From the NCBI GenBank assembly GCA_045652135.1, contig JAZRTS010000089.1, positions 1 through 44,420 of the forward strand: 44,420 nt of DNA, in the 5' to 3' direction. This document shows, in pieces, positions 34,473-43,529 of the stretch (position 1 is the first letter of the stretch; the number at the start of each line of letters is the position of its first letter). This DNA comes from RGIG7213 sp045652135. Its GTDB lineage: Bacteria; Bacillota; Clostridia; Oscillospirales; CAG-272. The notes below the pieces were generated by a model that was not told the origin of the DNA, ran no database searches, and was given only the letters and a program-made list of their open reading frames with translations. A program made the position numbers and the translations under genes.

Positions 34473-35066
34473 TTATTCAACAAATCCAAGTTCTTTCATA
34501 GCAGTCAAGAACGTATCCGCCTCTCCGTTCGGATTAGCTTTTCGGGTTGCTTCGATGACATACCAAGAATATTCCAGATCATGGATAATTATGGGAATAG
34601 ATGCACCGAATTTGTTTTTGATAAAACCACTGTCCTGAAGCTTTTTTGCGACCTCGGTTATTTCCGAAAGAAGCTCATAATATCCGATGGGGCCTTTACC
34701 GATATAACGCATTTCATCATCATAGCAGTTATCTTCATCTTCATATCCTATGTTGTCAATGCCGTTTTCTTTATACCAATCGAAAAGAATCTTCATTCCG
34801 TCGTGCTCGTCATCAGCCATAAAAACGGGAATTTCATCCTGACGCCAGAACGCATAATTCCAGCGTTCTTCGGATAATTCTCCTGCACCGTCGCAGTCAT
34901 TTTCGGTGTTATAGCTTACATAAAATTCTGTCACATTTGAATATTCCTTGTATTCATACGCTTCGTTTGAAGAAATGAAAAACGATATGGCGTATATATT
35001 GTCTTCATTCCACTCTGAAATAATAGCACGTAAATTTTTTTCAAGATATGCCTGTAAATCGATCAT
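34473..35066 (-). CDS. DUF4303-like protein, probable orphan immunity protein
   Basis: The 197-aa acidic cytosolic protein has the layout I associate with DUF4303: an N-terminal helix (LQAYLEKNLRAIISEW), then IYAISFFISS, FYVSYNTEND and RWNYAFWRQDEI, and a C-terminal helical part (YYELLSEITEVAKKL...TFLTAMKELGF). DUF4303 and related SUKH/Imm-type proteins are frequently encoded beside secreted polymorphic toxins. AAAAGGAGATTTTTTA gives a very strong ribosome binding site. It sits directly downstream of the RHS remnant, in the order core-toxin-immunity expected if the toxin tip were deleted. The biochemical role of DUF4303 itself is not established. Gene is sure, family likely, immunity role inferred. 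Confidence 0.7.
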   Translation of the reverse strand: MIDLQAYLEKNLRAIISEWNEDNIYAISFFISSNEAYEYKEYSNVTEFYVSYNTENDCDGAGELSEERWNYAFWRQDEIPVFMADDEHDGMKILFDWYKENGIDNIGYEDEDNCYDDEMRYIGKGPIGYYELLSEITEVAKKLQDSGFIKNKFGASIPIIIHDLEYSWYVIEATRKANPNGEADTFLTAMKELGFVE

Positions 35067-35104
35067 TAAAAAATCTCCTTTTACTTTATGTTTAAAATAA
35101 TTTC

Positions 35105-35252
35105 GTTTACTGTTTTTTCGTAACTGATGACCGCCTTAATTGCATTTGTAAGTTACGTTTGGTGCATCATTTGACGTGCTTGCAAGCTGTCTGCTGTTTT
35201 GCCGTGTGAAGGTGTAATTTTCACCGTTGTAATACGCAAGGTTGTTGTCCGC
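35105..35252 (-). pseudogene. remnant of an RHS/YD-repeat toxin core
   Basis: Between addA and the DUF4303-like gene a minus-strand frame (35252-35136, 38 codons then TAA) reads NLAYYNGENYTFTRQ, NSRQLAST and VTYKCN. This is the pattern of one YD repeat of clostridial RHS proteins, normally close to 'LTYYNG..YTF.W.NGRQLAS...VTYKYN'. After the TAA and a +1 shift the frame continues as ISYEKTVN, matching the usual next segment 'GIRTEKTVN'. The remnant starts 4 bp behind the addA stop, has no start codon, and is ended by a stop and a frameshift, so it is dead. It implies that a large RHS toxin gene once lay here. No other RHS sequence was found in the window. Confidence 0.78.
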
Positions 35253-35256
35253 TGCT

Positions 35257-38200
35257 TCAAATATCAACCTTGATATCCCGTCTGAGTGCGAATGAGTAAA
35301 GTACCGTATCCGTTACTTTTTTGCCTGTTATACGCTCAATGGCGATCTTGTAATATTGGAGCTGTGTTTTGTGTCTGTTCACAAATGCCGATATTTCATA
35401 TTCATTATTGTTCATTCTGTCGGTTTTATAATCAAGCAAAGTTATAGTACCGTCAGGATTTTCAAAAATGATGTCGATGACACCTTGAACGAGTATTTTT
35501 TCATTTCGCAGTATTTCATCTGATATTTTAGTTGAAAATAAACTTGCCGAAAGATTGATATTAAATCGATACTCCCTTTTAACAAGCATCCCGCTATCGT
35601 ATGCTTGTTTGATTTTTGCGAAAATGTCGGAGGCGAAGAACGCATCTACGCTTTTAAAATCTACCGCATTTACGTCTTCTCTTTTCATAAAACCGTTTAA
35701 AACAAGTCTTTCCGCTTCTTCTCTTGAGCCTGTTTTCAAAACGTTGTCAAAATCACAGAATTGCATAAAAAGATGCGTTGCGATTCCCTTTTGCGTGCTT
35801 TTGTTTTCACGTCTTATTGCATCGGGATCCTTGAACTGCAGCGGTATTTCATCATCTTGTATCCGCACAGCCGTATCATCCTCATCAAGCAGATCGGGAT
35901 AAAGCCTTGAAACAGACACCTTTTGAGGCATTTTCGTTTGCAATTCATACGGATATTTGTAATTGAGATTTTTTATTATCTCATTATATAGATCTTCGTC
36001 AAACGTGATCTGCTGTTCTTCTGTGATCGACGTATCGCATTGGATACCGTCATAACCGTAAAGTTTTTTGACTTCGAATGAGTCATTGTCTTTCACGGAC
36101 GAAAGTATCATTTCCATATAAGATCTTGAATTGTAGAACGCAAACTGTGTCATGCCTCTTTTTGATATTTTTTCGTCAAATTTATCAATATTATCAACGC
36201 CGCCCGTAACAAAAAGCTTATTTCTCGCTCTCGTCAACGCAACGTAAAGTATACGCGCTTCTTCTTCAATTGACCTGTCGTGCTCCTCTGAAGAAACGGC
36301 GCAGTACATCGGCGTTTTATACGACACAAATCCCGTATCGTCACGTATTTTCACCGCAAAACCGTATTTTCTGTCGTATTTATACGGATTCATTCCCTTT
36401 TTGCCAAGGTCGGCGCAAGCATCCGCGAGAAAACAAACGGGAAATTCAAGTCCCTTTGACTTATGCACTGTCATTATCTTAACACTGTTGGCTTCATCCG
36501 ATTCCGCTTTCACCGCCTCAAGCTTTGTTTTTCTTTCAATTATCTCATTTATGTAACTGATAAAATTGTATAGCCCTTTGAATGAGCCTGCCTCGAACTT
36601 TCTTGCATACTCATAAAGCATCATAAGATTTGCCCTGCGTGATTCAATTTCGCTTTTTTCACCGACAGAGCAAAGATGGGCAAATATTCCCGTATCACCG
36701 TATAAAAACCATATAAGCTTGTCAGTCTGAAGCCCTTGTGCTTTTTTGCGGTAAAGGTCAAGCTTTTCTATGAATACCTTACATTTTTCGTTATCCGTAC
36801 GGCTTATATAATCAAGAAGTGATGAATAAAGAGGGATATCCTTATTATTTCCTCTTATTTCAATAAGCTCATCAAGTGTGAATCCAAACAGAGGGCTTTG
36901 CATAAGTCCCGCAAGCTGTACATCACGCATCGGGTTGTCAATGGCTGATATAAGGCATAGTGCAAGCAGCACCTCGCTTGATTCGAAAAAGTTCTTTTCA
37001 ACGCCGTTATATACCGGTATTCCTCTTTCGGTAAGAGCTTTTTCGTAAACCGATGCAGAACGCTTCGCGTTTCTTAAAAGTATTGCGAAATCACCCGCTT
37101 TATAGGGTTTTCCGTCCTCTCCCGTACCGTTTTCGAGCATTGCCGCAATAGTATCTGCGATATACGTGGCTTCTGTTTCCTTGGCGGTTTCATCCTCGTT
37201 TTTCTGTATCAGCGACACGGTAACCTGTTCAGACATCGCAGGGGCTTTTGAAAAAACAAGCTCATCATCCTTTGTATAAGGAACATCCGGATTTTGCGAA
37301 AACACAGGAGAGAATACGAGGTTTGTGAATTTGATTATATTCTCAGAGCATCTGAAATTATTAGACAAAAACACCGCACGTCCGCCGCATGATTTTTCAA
37401 ACGATGTTCTGTAATTTGAGAAAAGATACGGCTCTGCTCCTCGGAATGAATAAATGGACTGCTTGATATCACCGACCATAAATCTGTTATCCCTTGATAT
37501 AGCTGCAAATATTGCATCCTGCAGGCTGTTACAGTCCTGATATTCGTCTATGTATATTTCATCGTAGAGCTCAGCTGTTTCATACGCTTTCTTTGTTTTC
37601 TCGCCGTTTTCGTCGTAAAGAAGCTTATAAGCAAGCTGTTCAAGGTCTCCGTAATCCATAAATTTACGTGACTTTTTCTCTTCTGAAAACAGCTTTGAAA
37701 AAAGCGATATCATCATATACATACATTCAAACAGAAGCTTTCCGTCAGAAGCTACTGCTTTAAGGCTATCATCTGTAAATGTACGGTAGATACGAAGCTT
37801 TTTTATTTCTTCCTTCAGATCATTTCTTATTTGTTTTGTAATTTCTTTAAAGTCAAATTCTCCCCTTATCGTAGGAGCTCTGGAAAATGAAAAATCACAG
37901 AATATACCGAGAGCCTTTTCGATATCTCCGGTATCACAGCACACAGCCGTTCTTTCAAGCATTTCAGTTTCATCCGAAAGCATAGACAGATATTTTGATG
38001 AAAATATTTCATCGTTTGAAAACTCATCGATCAGATATCTGTATTCGTTTATAAAATGCGCCGTAACTTTCAAAAGATGTTTTCTTACAGTATCTGCGTA
38101 AATACTTTTGAAAAATCCGTCCTCTTCAACCGTTCTGAAGCTTTCGGAGGTTTTCTGTATTATTTTGATACCGTCTGCACAGCTGCTTACCGTATCGTAT

Positions 38201-38748
38201 ACGGAAATTAAAACATCTGACAGTCTTTCCGCCGTTTTGCTTTTTATAAGGCTGTCAAAAAGTATGGAGAAACCATCGCATTTATAACCATCCGGTACAT
38301 CGTTTTCAAAGTACATATCGATGACCTTGTCCATTACACGTTTTTTAAGAAGGGCGGTTTCTGATTCTTCGGCTATCCTCATTCCTCCGGGCAGATCAAG
38401 CGCAATATAATTTTCCTTTATGAGTGATGAACAAAAGCCGTGTATCGTACTTATCTGCGCTGAATTGAGCATCAGGAGCTTTACACGCAGAGATCTGTCA
38501 GACGGTGTTTCCGCGCTTTTCTTCGTAAGAGCCTCTCTGATTCTTATGCGAAGCTCCTCCGCTGCCGCTTTTGTGAATGTAACTATCAGCATCCTTGAAA
38601 GGTCGGCATTTTCATCAACCACACGACGTATTACTCTTTCTGTGAGCGTTGCGGTCTTACCCGAACCTGCCGCCGCCGCAACTATAAGGTCAGATCCTCT
38701 GTGTGTTATTGCAGACAGCTGTCCATCTGTCCAATTCTTCTTACTCAT
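35257..38748 (-). CDS. addA: helicase-exonuclease AddAB, subunit AddA
   Basis: AddA (1163 aa) is the UvrD-like helicase and nuclease subunit of the Bacillota functional analogue of RecBCD, which resects double-strand breaks and switches at Chi. The N-terminal Walker A is AAAAGSGKT (about 25-33), followed by LIVTFTKAAAEEL. Helicase motifs include YIDEYQDCN (Walker B region), GDIKQSIYSFRGAEP, MTVHKSKGLEFPVCF and ILYVALTRARNKL. The C-terminal RecB-family nuclease shows VQGVIDIIFENPDGTITLLDYKTD with the D...DYK catalytic residues. Length is slightly short of the typical 1200-1240 aa. Its ATG lies inside the last codons of addB (8-bp overlap). The stop is followed immediately by the RHS remnant. 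Confidence 0.97.
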   Translation of the reverse strand: MSKKNWTDGQLSAITHRGSDLIVAAAAGSGKTATLTERVIRRVVDENADLSRMLIVTFTKAAAEELRIRIREALTKKSAETPSDRSLRVKLLMLNSAQISTIHGFCSSLIKENYIALDLPGGMRIAEESETALLKKRVMDKVIDMYFENDVPDGYKCDGFSILFDSLIKSKTAERLSDVLISVYDTVSSCADGIKIIQKTSESFRTVEEDGFFKSIYADTVRKHLLKVTAHFINEYRYLIDEFSNDEIFSSKYLSMLSDETEMLERTAVCCDTGDIEKALGIFCDFSFSRAPTIRGEFDFKEITKQIRNDLKEEIKKLRIYRTFTDDSLKAVASDGKLLFECMYMMISLFSKLFSEEKKSRKFMDYGDLEQLAYKLLYDENGEKTKKAYETAELYDEIYIDEYQDCNSLQDAIFAAISRDNRFMVGDIKQSIYSFRGAEPYLFSNYRTSFEKSCGGRAVFLSNNFRCSENIIKFTNLVFSPVFSQNPDVPYTKDDELVFSKAPAMSEQVTVSLIQKNEDETAKETEATYIADTIAAMLENGTGEDGKPYKAGDFAILLRNAKRSASVYEKALTERGIPVYNGVEKNFFESSEVLLALCLISAIDNPMRDVQLAGLMQSPLFGFTLDELIEIRGNNKDIPLYSSLLDYISRTDNEKCKVFIEKLDLYRKKAQGLQTDKLIWFLYGDTGIFAHLCSVGEKSEIESRRANLMMLYEYARKFEAGSFKGLYNFISYINEIIERKTKLEAVKAESDEANSVKIMTVHKSKGLEFPVCFLADACADLGKKGMNPYKYDRKYGFAVKIRDDTGFVSYKTPMYCAVSSEEHDRSIEEEARILYVALTRARNKLFVTGGVDNIDKFDEKISKRGMTQFAFYNSRSYMEMILSSVKDNDSFEVKKLYGYDGIQCDTSITEEQQITFDEDLYNEIIKNLNYKYPYELQTKMPQKVSVSRLYPDLLDEDDTAVRIQDDEIPLQFKDPDAIRRENKSTQKGIATHLFMQFCDFDNVLKTGSREEAERLVLNGFMKREDVNAVDFKSVDAFFASDIFAKIKQAYDSGMLVKREYRFNINLSASLFSTKISDEILRNEKILVQGVIDIIFENPDGTITLLDYKTDRMNNNEYEISAFVNRHKTQLQYYKIAIERITGKKVTDTVLYSFALRRDIKVDI

Positions 38749-41700
38749 CTTCCTTCACCGCCTTGCTTTCATATCTGCAAACCATTTTATAATCACAAAA
38801 TTCACACGGCATATACGTGCCGATCTTTTCGGGTAATGCTTCGGAATATCCTTTTTTCATATTTTCCGCAAGCTCACCCACAGCACATTTCAGCTTTTCA
38901 AACGTTTCTGTGAATTCTTCGTCCGCTATATAAGATATTTTTTTGTCACTCGCGTACTTGGGCATAAATTTTCCGTCACTTCCAAAGACAGCTTCCATAA
39001 CTTCAGTATCGTTAAGTACAGCGCCACGGCGTACAATACTGTCTTTGGCGTTTTGTTCGGCATCGTCTGCCGATACAAAAAGTTCAGATTCCTTTATCTC
39101 AGGTGACACAGTTACGTAAAATGCCGCCGCAGGCTTTATGCTTTCTCCAAGAAGTGTGCCACCCTTTGAACAAATGCTTATCATATATACAAAAAGCTGT
39201 ATACCGTCGCATTTTTCAATGCCGTCAAGTGAAAACGCATTTTTACCCGACTTGTAATCTATCAGCTTTATATACGTATTTTCGCCGTCGTTATACGTAT
39301 CAACTCTGTCGGCAATACCGCCAAGCACGGCATCGCTTCCGTCGGAAAGTCTGATGCGGAGCGGCGGCATTTCACCGCTGTCGGAAATTGTAAGCTCAAG
39401 CTTTGCAGGCTTGAATTTACTGCTTGCAAGCTCCGAAAGTATATTTTCACAAGCCTTTACGGCATTTTTCTTCATTCTTTCAAACAAAGCGCGTATTTTT
39501 CCGTATCCTGTCTGATCGAGTGAAATGTGCATATACTGCGATGTAAATTCTGATGTGAACACATCTATCAGATCACAAAGCTCATCATTTTGTATATCGT
39601 GATTTATGTTTCCCTTTATATATTCTTCAAGCAATCTTTGAAGTAAATAGTGAACATACGTACCAAGATCGTTTGACTCGATATCTATTTGCTTATCATT
39701 TTTAAGTCCCAGAATATAATTGCAGTAATATCCGAATTTACACTTTCTGAAGCTGTCAATTTTCGACTGTGACAAACGCAAGTCGCCTTTGTATATTTTC
39801 TTTGCCATTACATCCGAAAGCTTATTGTAAGCAGTATATTTCTGTGTCACTGAAGCTGTTTTGGGATTATCTTTCAGTATTTTTTTAACTGCACTTATTT
39901 CTTTTTTGTCCGTATTTCGTCCTATAAAGTCCACACCTACGGAATATGTTGAAATATCATGTGCCGAAATTCCGTCAAAAAAGGAGTAACCGTCGGGAAA
40001 AAGCGATGAAACCTTATAAAAAAGCACAGACGGCTTATTTGGGGAAGCTGATGAATCTCTTACGGATGATGTGATATGTACATTTTCCCTGCATGATGTT
40101 ACCGTTTTATAAAAATCAAACGTATCTCTTAAAAGTAACGTTTCCTCGTCCGTGAATGAAACGCCGCACTTCTGAAGTTCTCTTATATCGGAAAATGAAA
40201 ATACGGTACTTACTTTTGCATCTGACGGAAAATCACCTTCGTTGACGCCTAAAATAAATATATCATCAGGGTTGTTTATCCTTAATTTACCGGATTCACC
40301 TATTATGACCTGGTCCTGCGATGTAGGTATCTTACCTATATCGACCTCGGAAAGCACCATTGCAAGAAGCGCACGGTATTCCTCTGCCGTGACAACGGTA
40401 TCCTTGCATATCTCGGCAATATCTCCTGCTGCTTTGAAAAAGAGATTCCATATCTGGTATATTTCCGATTTTTCTCCGTCATCATCACACGATGCTACCA
40501 TATCGGACAGATGCTGTTTTATGTTAATTTTTATAAGCAGATCGTAAATATGTTCGAGTATTTTTTCACACGTCAAATCATTCTGTGAAAGCATGGAAGA
40601 AAAATCGTAAAGTGGAGTTATAACATAGTCCTTTATTCTGTTTATTCTGTCAAGCTGTTCAGAGCTGTCAGATGAAAATCTCATTCCGTATCCGTAGGGA
40701 TTCATTTCCCACGGCTCTTTACAAAATCTCTTTCCGCTGATGCCCCACTTTTTTACGTATGTTTCAAAAAGGTCGCAATCCTCATACGAAAGCCCTGTCA
40801 GCCCCGTCTTTATGTAAGATATTACATCCTCGCGGTAAAAGCCTGACATGTGTATATTGAATGCCGCAAAAATAAGCTTGACAAACGGCTTTTGCATTAT
40901 ATCGGTTCTCGATGACATGAAATACGGAATATCAAATTTTTCAAGCACCGCATCGATTATTCCCCGCCAGTTATCTACGGAGTTTACAACAACTGCGATA
41001 TTTTTAAATCTCTTTCCTTCTTTGATTCTCTTTCGTATAACACTTGCTGTATATTCCGCTTCATCAAACGGTGTTTTACAAATAACGCTTTTTATATGCT
41101 CTGAAGTGTTAAACGGTACGGTTGCCTCATCACGCAACGCATATTCAAGATATTGCATTTCCTCATTTTTGAATCGTACGCTTTTTTCAAGCTTTCGAAT
41201 ACCGATTTCTGCCCCGGCTTTTTTTGCAACCGCCGCGAGTTCTTCGAAAACGCTGTACGTTTCAGAAACCGTAAAGGTTATTTCATTTTTATCCTCGCTG
41301 GGAATACAAACTGAAATACAAGTGTACGGAGCGTGTTTGAAAATATGGTATAAAACCTTATACTGAAGACTTGAAAAATAATGGAATGAATCTATATACA
41401 CACTGTCAAATTCCGAGAAATAATCGTGCTCCTCCAGAATTGCGCAAAGCTTTGACATATCATCGGCAGGATCACAAACAGATGAGCCGAGATTTGAATT
41501 ATACGCATCGTAAACCAAAGCAATATCAGAAAGCTTATTTTTGAGTTTTTTGTTAGTTTCGGGAAGTTCCTCACACACACGGTAAAGCATATCCGGAGTT
41601 ATACCGCATCTTTTGAATTCGCCTATCGTTGAATGTATTCCCGAAATTACGGATGAATCGGAAAACGAGACGTTTTCGTATTCTTTAAGATATCCCGATA

Positions 41701-41995
41701 CCGAACGCAAGGCAAGGAAAACAAGGAGTCTGCCTGTTGTTTTGTCAGCATAATTATATACAATACCGCCGTATTTACGAAAAACATCGTTGCAAAGTCT
41801 TGAAAAGCTGCAAACGTAAAGCTCCGTTGACGGTATTCCATCTGTAACATCGGCGCACATTGCTTCCGCACTTACAGCTTCCTGATCGGGTACGATAAGC
41901 ATAACACGGCGTCCGTTATTAAGATCATCACGTATACTGTTGTATATAGTGGTTGTTTTACCGAATCCCGAAGGACCTATCAAAAAATTTACCAT
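38741..41995 (-). CDS. addB: helicase-exonuclease AddAB, subunit AddB
   Basis: AddB (1084 aa from this start) binds Chi and carries the second nuclease. The N-terminus MVNFLIGPSGFGKTT is a Walker A loop, then MLIVPDQEAVSAEA. The C-terminal nuclease contains KLIDYKSGK (D...DYK motif). Four cysteines expected to hold the AddB [4Fe-4S] cluster are present: FRKCKFGYYC upstream of the nuclease and the tail PCEFCDYKMVC with CxxC and x5C spacing. The frame is open 29 codons further upstream, but GAGGAGAAATAAA precedes the ATG at 41995 and that start gives the family N-terminus. The ribosome binding site overlaps the stop of the unknown membrane protein gene. Confidence 0.95.
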   Translation of the reverse strand: MVNFLIGPSGFGKTTTIYNSIRDDLNNGRRVMLIVPDQEAVSAEAMCADVTDGIPSTELYVCSFSRLCNDVFRKYGGIVYNYADKTTGRLLVFLALRSVSGYLKEYENVSFSDSSVISGIHSTIGEFKRCGITPDMLYRVCEELPETNKKLKNKLSDIALVYDAYNSNLGSSVCDPADDMSKLCAILEEHDYFSEFDSVYIDSFHYFSSLQYKVLYHIFKHAPYTCISVCIPSEDKNEITFTVSETYSVFEELAAVAKKAGAEIGIRKLEKSVRFKNEEMQYLEYALRDEATVPFNTSEHIKSVICKTPFDEAEYTASVIRKRIKEGKRFKNIAVVVNSVDNWRGIIDAVLEKFDIPYFMSSRTDIMQKPFVKLIFAAFNIHMSGFYREDVISYIKTGLTGLSYEDCDLFETYVKKWGISGKRFCKEPWEMNPYGYGMRFSSDSSEQLDRINRIKDYVITPLYDFSSMLSQNDLTCEKILEHIYDLLIKINIKQHLSDMVASCDDDGEKSEIYQIWNLFFKAAGDIAEICKDTVVTAEEYRALLAMVLSEVDIGKIPTSQDQVIIGESGKLRINNPDDIFILGVNEGDFPSDAKVSTVFSFSDIRELQKCGVSFTDEETLLLRDTFDFYKTVTSCRENVHITSSVRDSSASPNKPSVLFYKVSSLFPDGYSFFDGISAHDISTYSVGVDFIGRNTDKKEISAVKKILKDNPKTASVTQKYTAYNKLSDVMAKKIYKGDLRLSQSKIDSFRKCKFGYYCNYILGLKNDKQIDIESNDLGTYVHYLLQRLLEEYIKGNINHDIQNDELCDLIDVFTSEFTSQYMHISLDQTGYGKIRALFERMKKNAVKACENILSELASSKFKPAKLELTISDSGEMPPLRIRLSDGSDAVLGGIADRVDTYNDGENTYIKLIDYKSGKNAFSLDGIEKCDGIQLFVYMISICSKGGTLLGESIKPAAAFYVTVSPEIKESELFVSADDAEQNAKDSIVRRGAVLNDTEVMEAVFGSDGKFMPKYASDKKISYIADEEFTETFEKLKCAVGELAENMKKGYSEALPEKIGTYMPCEFCDYKMVCRYESKAVKEDE

Positions 41996-42006
41996 TTTAT
42001 TTCTCC

Positions 42007-42735
42007 TCATATCCTGATAAGATATAAAAATTCTCTTTTTCCCATGCGTTTTTTCAGATGCGCCGTAAATCTCGGCGTACATACGTATACATTTTCAGAA
42101 ATGCTATTTACGGAATGAAATCCCTTTGTTTTTAAAGAAACAATGAGACATATACCTTTGCTCGCTGTGTACCGAATAAGTTCTTTTGCGTGTGTACGCA
42201 TGACCTCATCTTGTGTGAGCCCCTCTGCAATTATAAGCGATATGCTTCGCCCATCCGAAACAAGCTTGTCGCACATCTTTATTATTCTGATTTTTTTGGG
42301 AAGTGCGATAAGCATATATGCTAAAATTGAAAAAGGCAATGAAATGATAAAAAACGCAGAGGAAAATATAAACACGGCACCCGTCTGCACAGTTGAAACG
42401 ATAACTGAAAAATACCCAAAAAATCCCGTCATAAAGCGGTATTTTCTTGAAAATGAAAAAAAGCCTCTGAAAAATGATGCTACGGGATTATATTTCAGCT
42501 TCGAATATGTGTAGTTTACTCTTTCTTCAACGGAATCGTATTCACAGCTCCTGTATTTTAAAAAGCGAAGCTTTGCCGCAGCAACAGCACCCATTGCCTT
42601 ATCGTTTTTTGCAAGCTTTGCCTTTTTGGTTATCAGCTTTAACTGTTTTTCTTCCGCATTGACTATTTGAAGCTCTTTGGACATTATACGCAGGTCAAGC
42701 CATCTGGTGTATATGGCTTTTATTTTTTCTCGCAT
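42007..42735 (-). CDS. unrecognised membrane protein in the DNA-repair operon
   Basis: I do not recognise this 242-aa protein. Residues 1-65 are Lys/Glu/Ala-rich and likely helical or coiled-coil (IMSKELQIVNAEEKQLKLITKK...). Two membrane segments follow around 96-145 (FMTGFFGYFSVIVSTVQTGAVFIF; IISLPFSILAYMLIALP), joined by a very short turn, so both ends should face the cytoplasm. The C-terminal 95 residues form a soluble alpha/beta part with LIIAEGLTQDEVM, YTASKGICLIVSL and VYVCTPRF. It overlaps queG by 16 bp and ends in the addB ribosome binding site, so it is coexpressed with dinB, queG and addAB. The function is unknown. The frame is surely coding: it is long, tightly coupled and shows hydrophobic periodicity. 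Confidence 0.8.
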   Translation of the reverse strand: MREKIKAIYTRWLDLRIMSKELQIVNAEEKQLKLITKKAKLAKNDKAMGAVAAAKLRFLKYRSCEYDSVEERVNYTYSKLKYNPVASFFRGFFSFSRKYRFMTGFFGYFSVIVSTVQTGAVFIFSSAFFIISLPFSILAYMLIALPKKIRIIKMCDKLVSDGRSISLIIAEGLTQDEVMRTHAKELIRYTASKGICLIVSLKTKGFHSVNSISENVYVCTPRFTAHLKKRMGKREFLYLIRI

Positions 42736-43529
42736 ATTTCTATATTTCTTTCAAGTACTTTTTTGCCACGCCACGAAAAAGCTTTTTGCATAAATTCTTC
42801 TTTACTGACGCTGTCAATGTAATCTTTTGTGATACTGTGTATAAGATCATTTTTAAAGAATTCGATTTCCGTAACCGTACCGTTTTTTATCATTTTTTCG
42901 GTATACGGACAAGCAAGCTGGCAAATGTCACACCCCCACACCTTACCGTGCTTTTTCAAAAGCTCGCTTTCTTTATCTGTCAGCTCACCCTTTTTCTGTG
43001 TTAATGCTGAAATACATTTATCTTTATCAAGTGAAACGGGGCATGCCGAAAAACACTTACCGCACATAGTGCAGTATGATTTTTCAAAGCTTCTTTTGTC
43101 TGTCAGCTCCTCGTACGGAACGGCTGTGAATATTCCTCCGATGAATACAAAGCTTGAATATTCTGGATTTATAAGAAGTCCGTGCTTCCCTATTATTCCG
43201 AGATCTGCAAGGCTTGCCGCTTCTGTTTCATATATCGGCGATGTATCGGCACACAGCACAGCCTCGCCTGTTATGCTTTTGATTTTCGGAATTATCTTTT
43301 TTTCAAGCATTTTACAGTAAAAATGATAATCCTTCGCCATTGAATAAAGCGAAATATTACCGCTGTGCAGACCGCTGAAATACGGTATCAGAAAAACAAT
43401 AACAGACTTTACCTCAAAAGAAAAGGTTTTTTTTGAATTCGGATTTTTCGTCAGAATATCAAACGGTACAGCTTCTGCATATTTAATTTTTTCATCAGCT
43501 AAAATATCTAAAATCTCTTTTTTCAGCAT
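42720..43529 (-). CDS. queG: short QueG-like epoxyqueuosine reductase
   Basis: The 269-aa protein has the C-terminal double [4Fe-4S] module, CTMCGKCFSACPVSLDKDKC and GCDICQLACPYTEKM, and the upstream block VLCADTSPIYETEAASLADLGIIGKHGLLINPE. The latter matches the QueG active-site region (conserved Asp and 'GLGWIGKN..LI'). QueG reduces epoxyqueuosine to queuosine in tRNA, using cobalamin. This copy is well below the usual 310-390 aa: it lacks the C-terminal HEAT-like part and some of the N-terminal domain, as in a short Clostridia branch. Whether it still makes queuosine is open. Its ATG overlaps the dinB stop (TAATG), and it overlaps the following gene by 16 bp. Confidence 0.78.
   Translation of the reverse strand: MLKKEILDILADEKIKYAEAVPFDILTKNPNSKKTFSFEVKSVIVFLIPYFSGLHSGNISLYSMAKDYHFYCKMLEKKIIPKIKSITGEAVLCADTSPIYETEAASLADLGIIGKHGLLINPEYSSFVFIGGIFTAVPYEELTDKRSFEKSYCTMCGKCFSACPVSLDKDKCISALTQKKGELTDKESELLKKHGKVWGCDICQLACPYTEKMIKNGTVTEIEFFKNDLIHSITKDYIDSVSKEEFMQKAFSWRGKKVLERNIEICEKK

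Noticed and set aside
41996..42082. Longer AddB start (29 extra codons)
   Set aside because: The extension runs through the end of the unknown membrane protein gene, and a strong ribosome binding site marks 41995 as the start.
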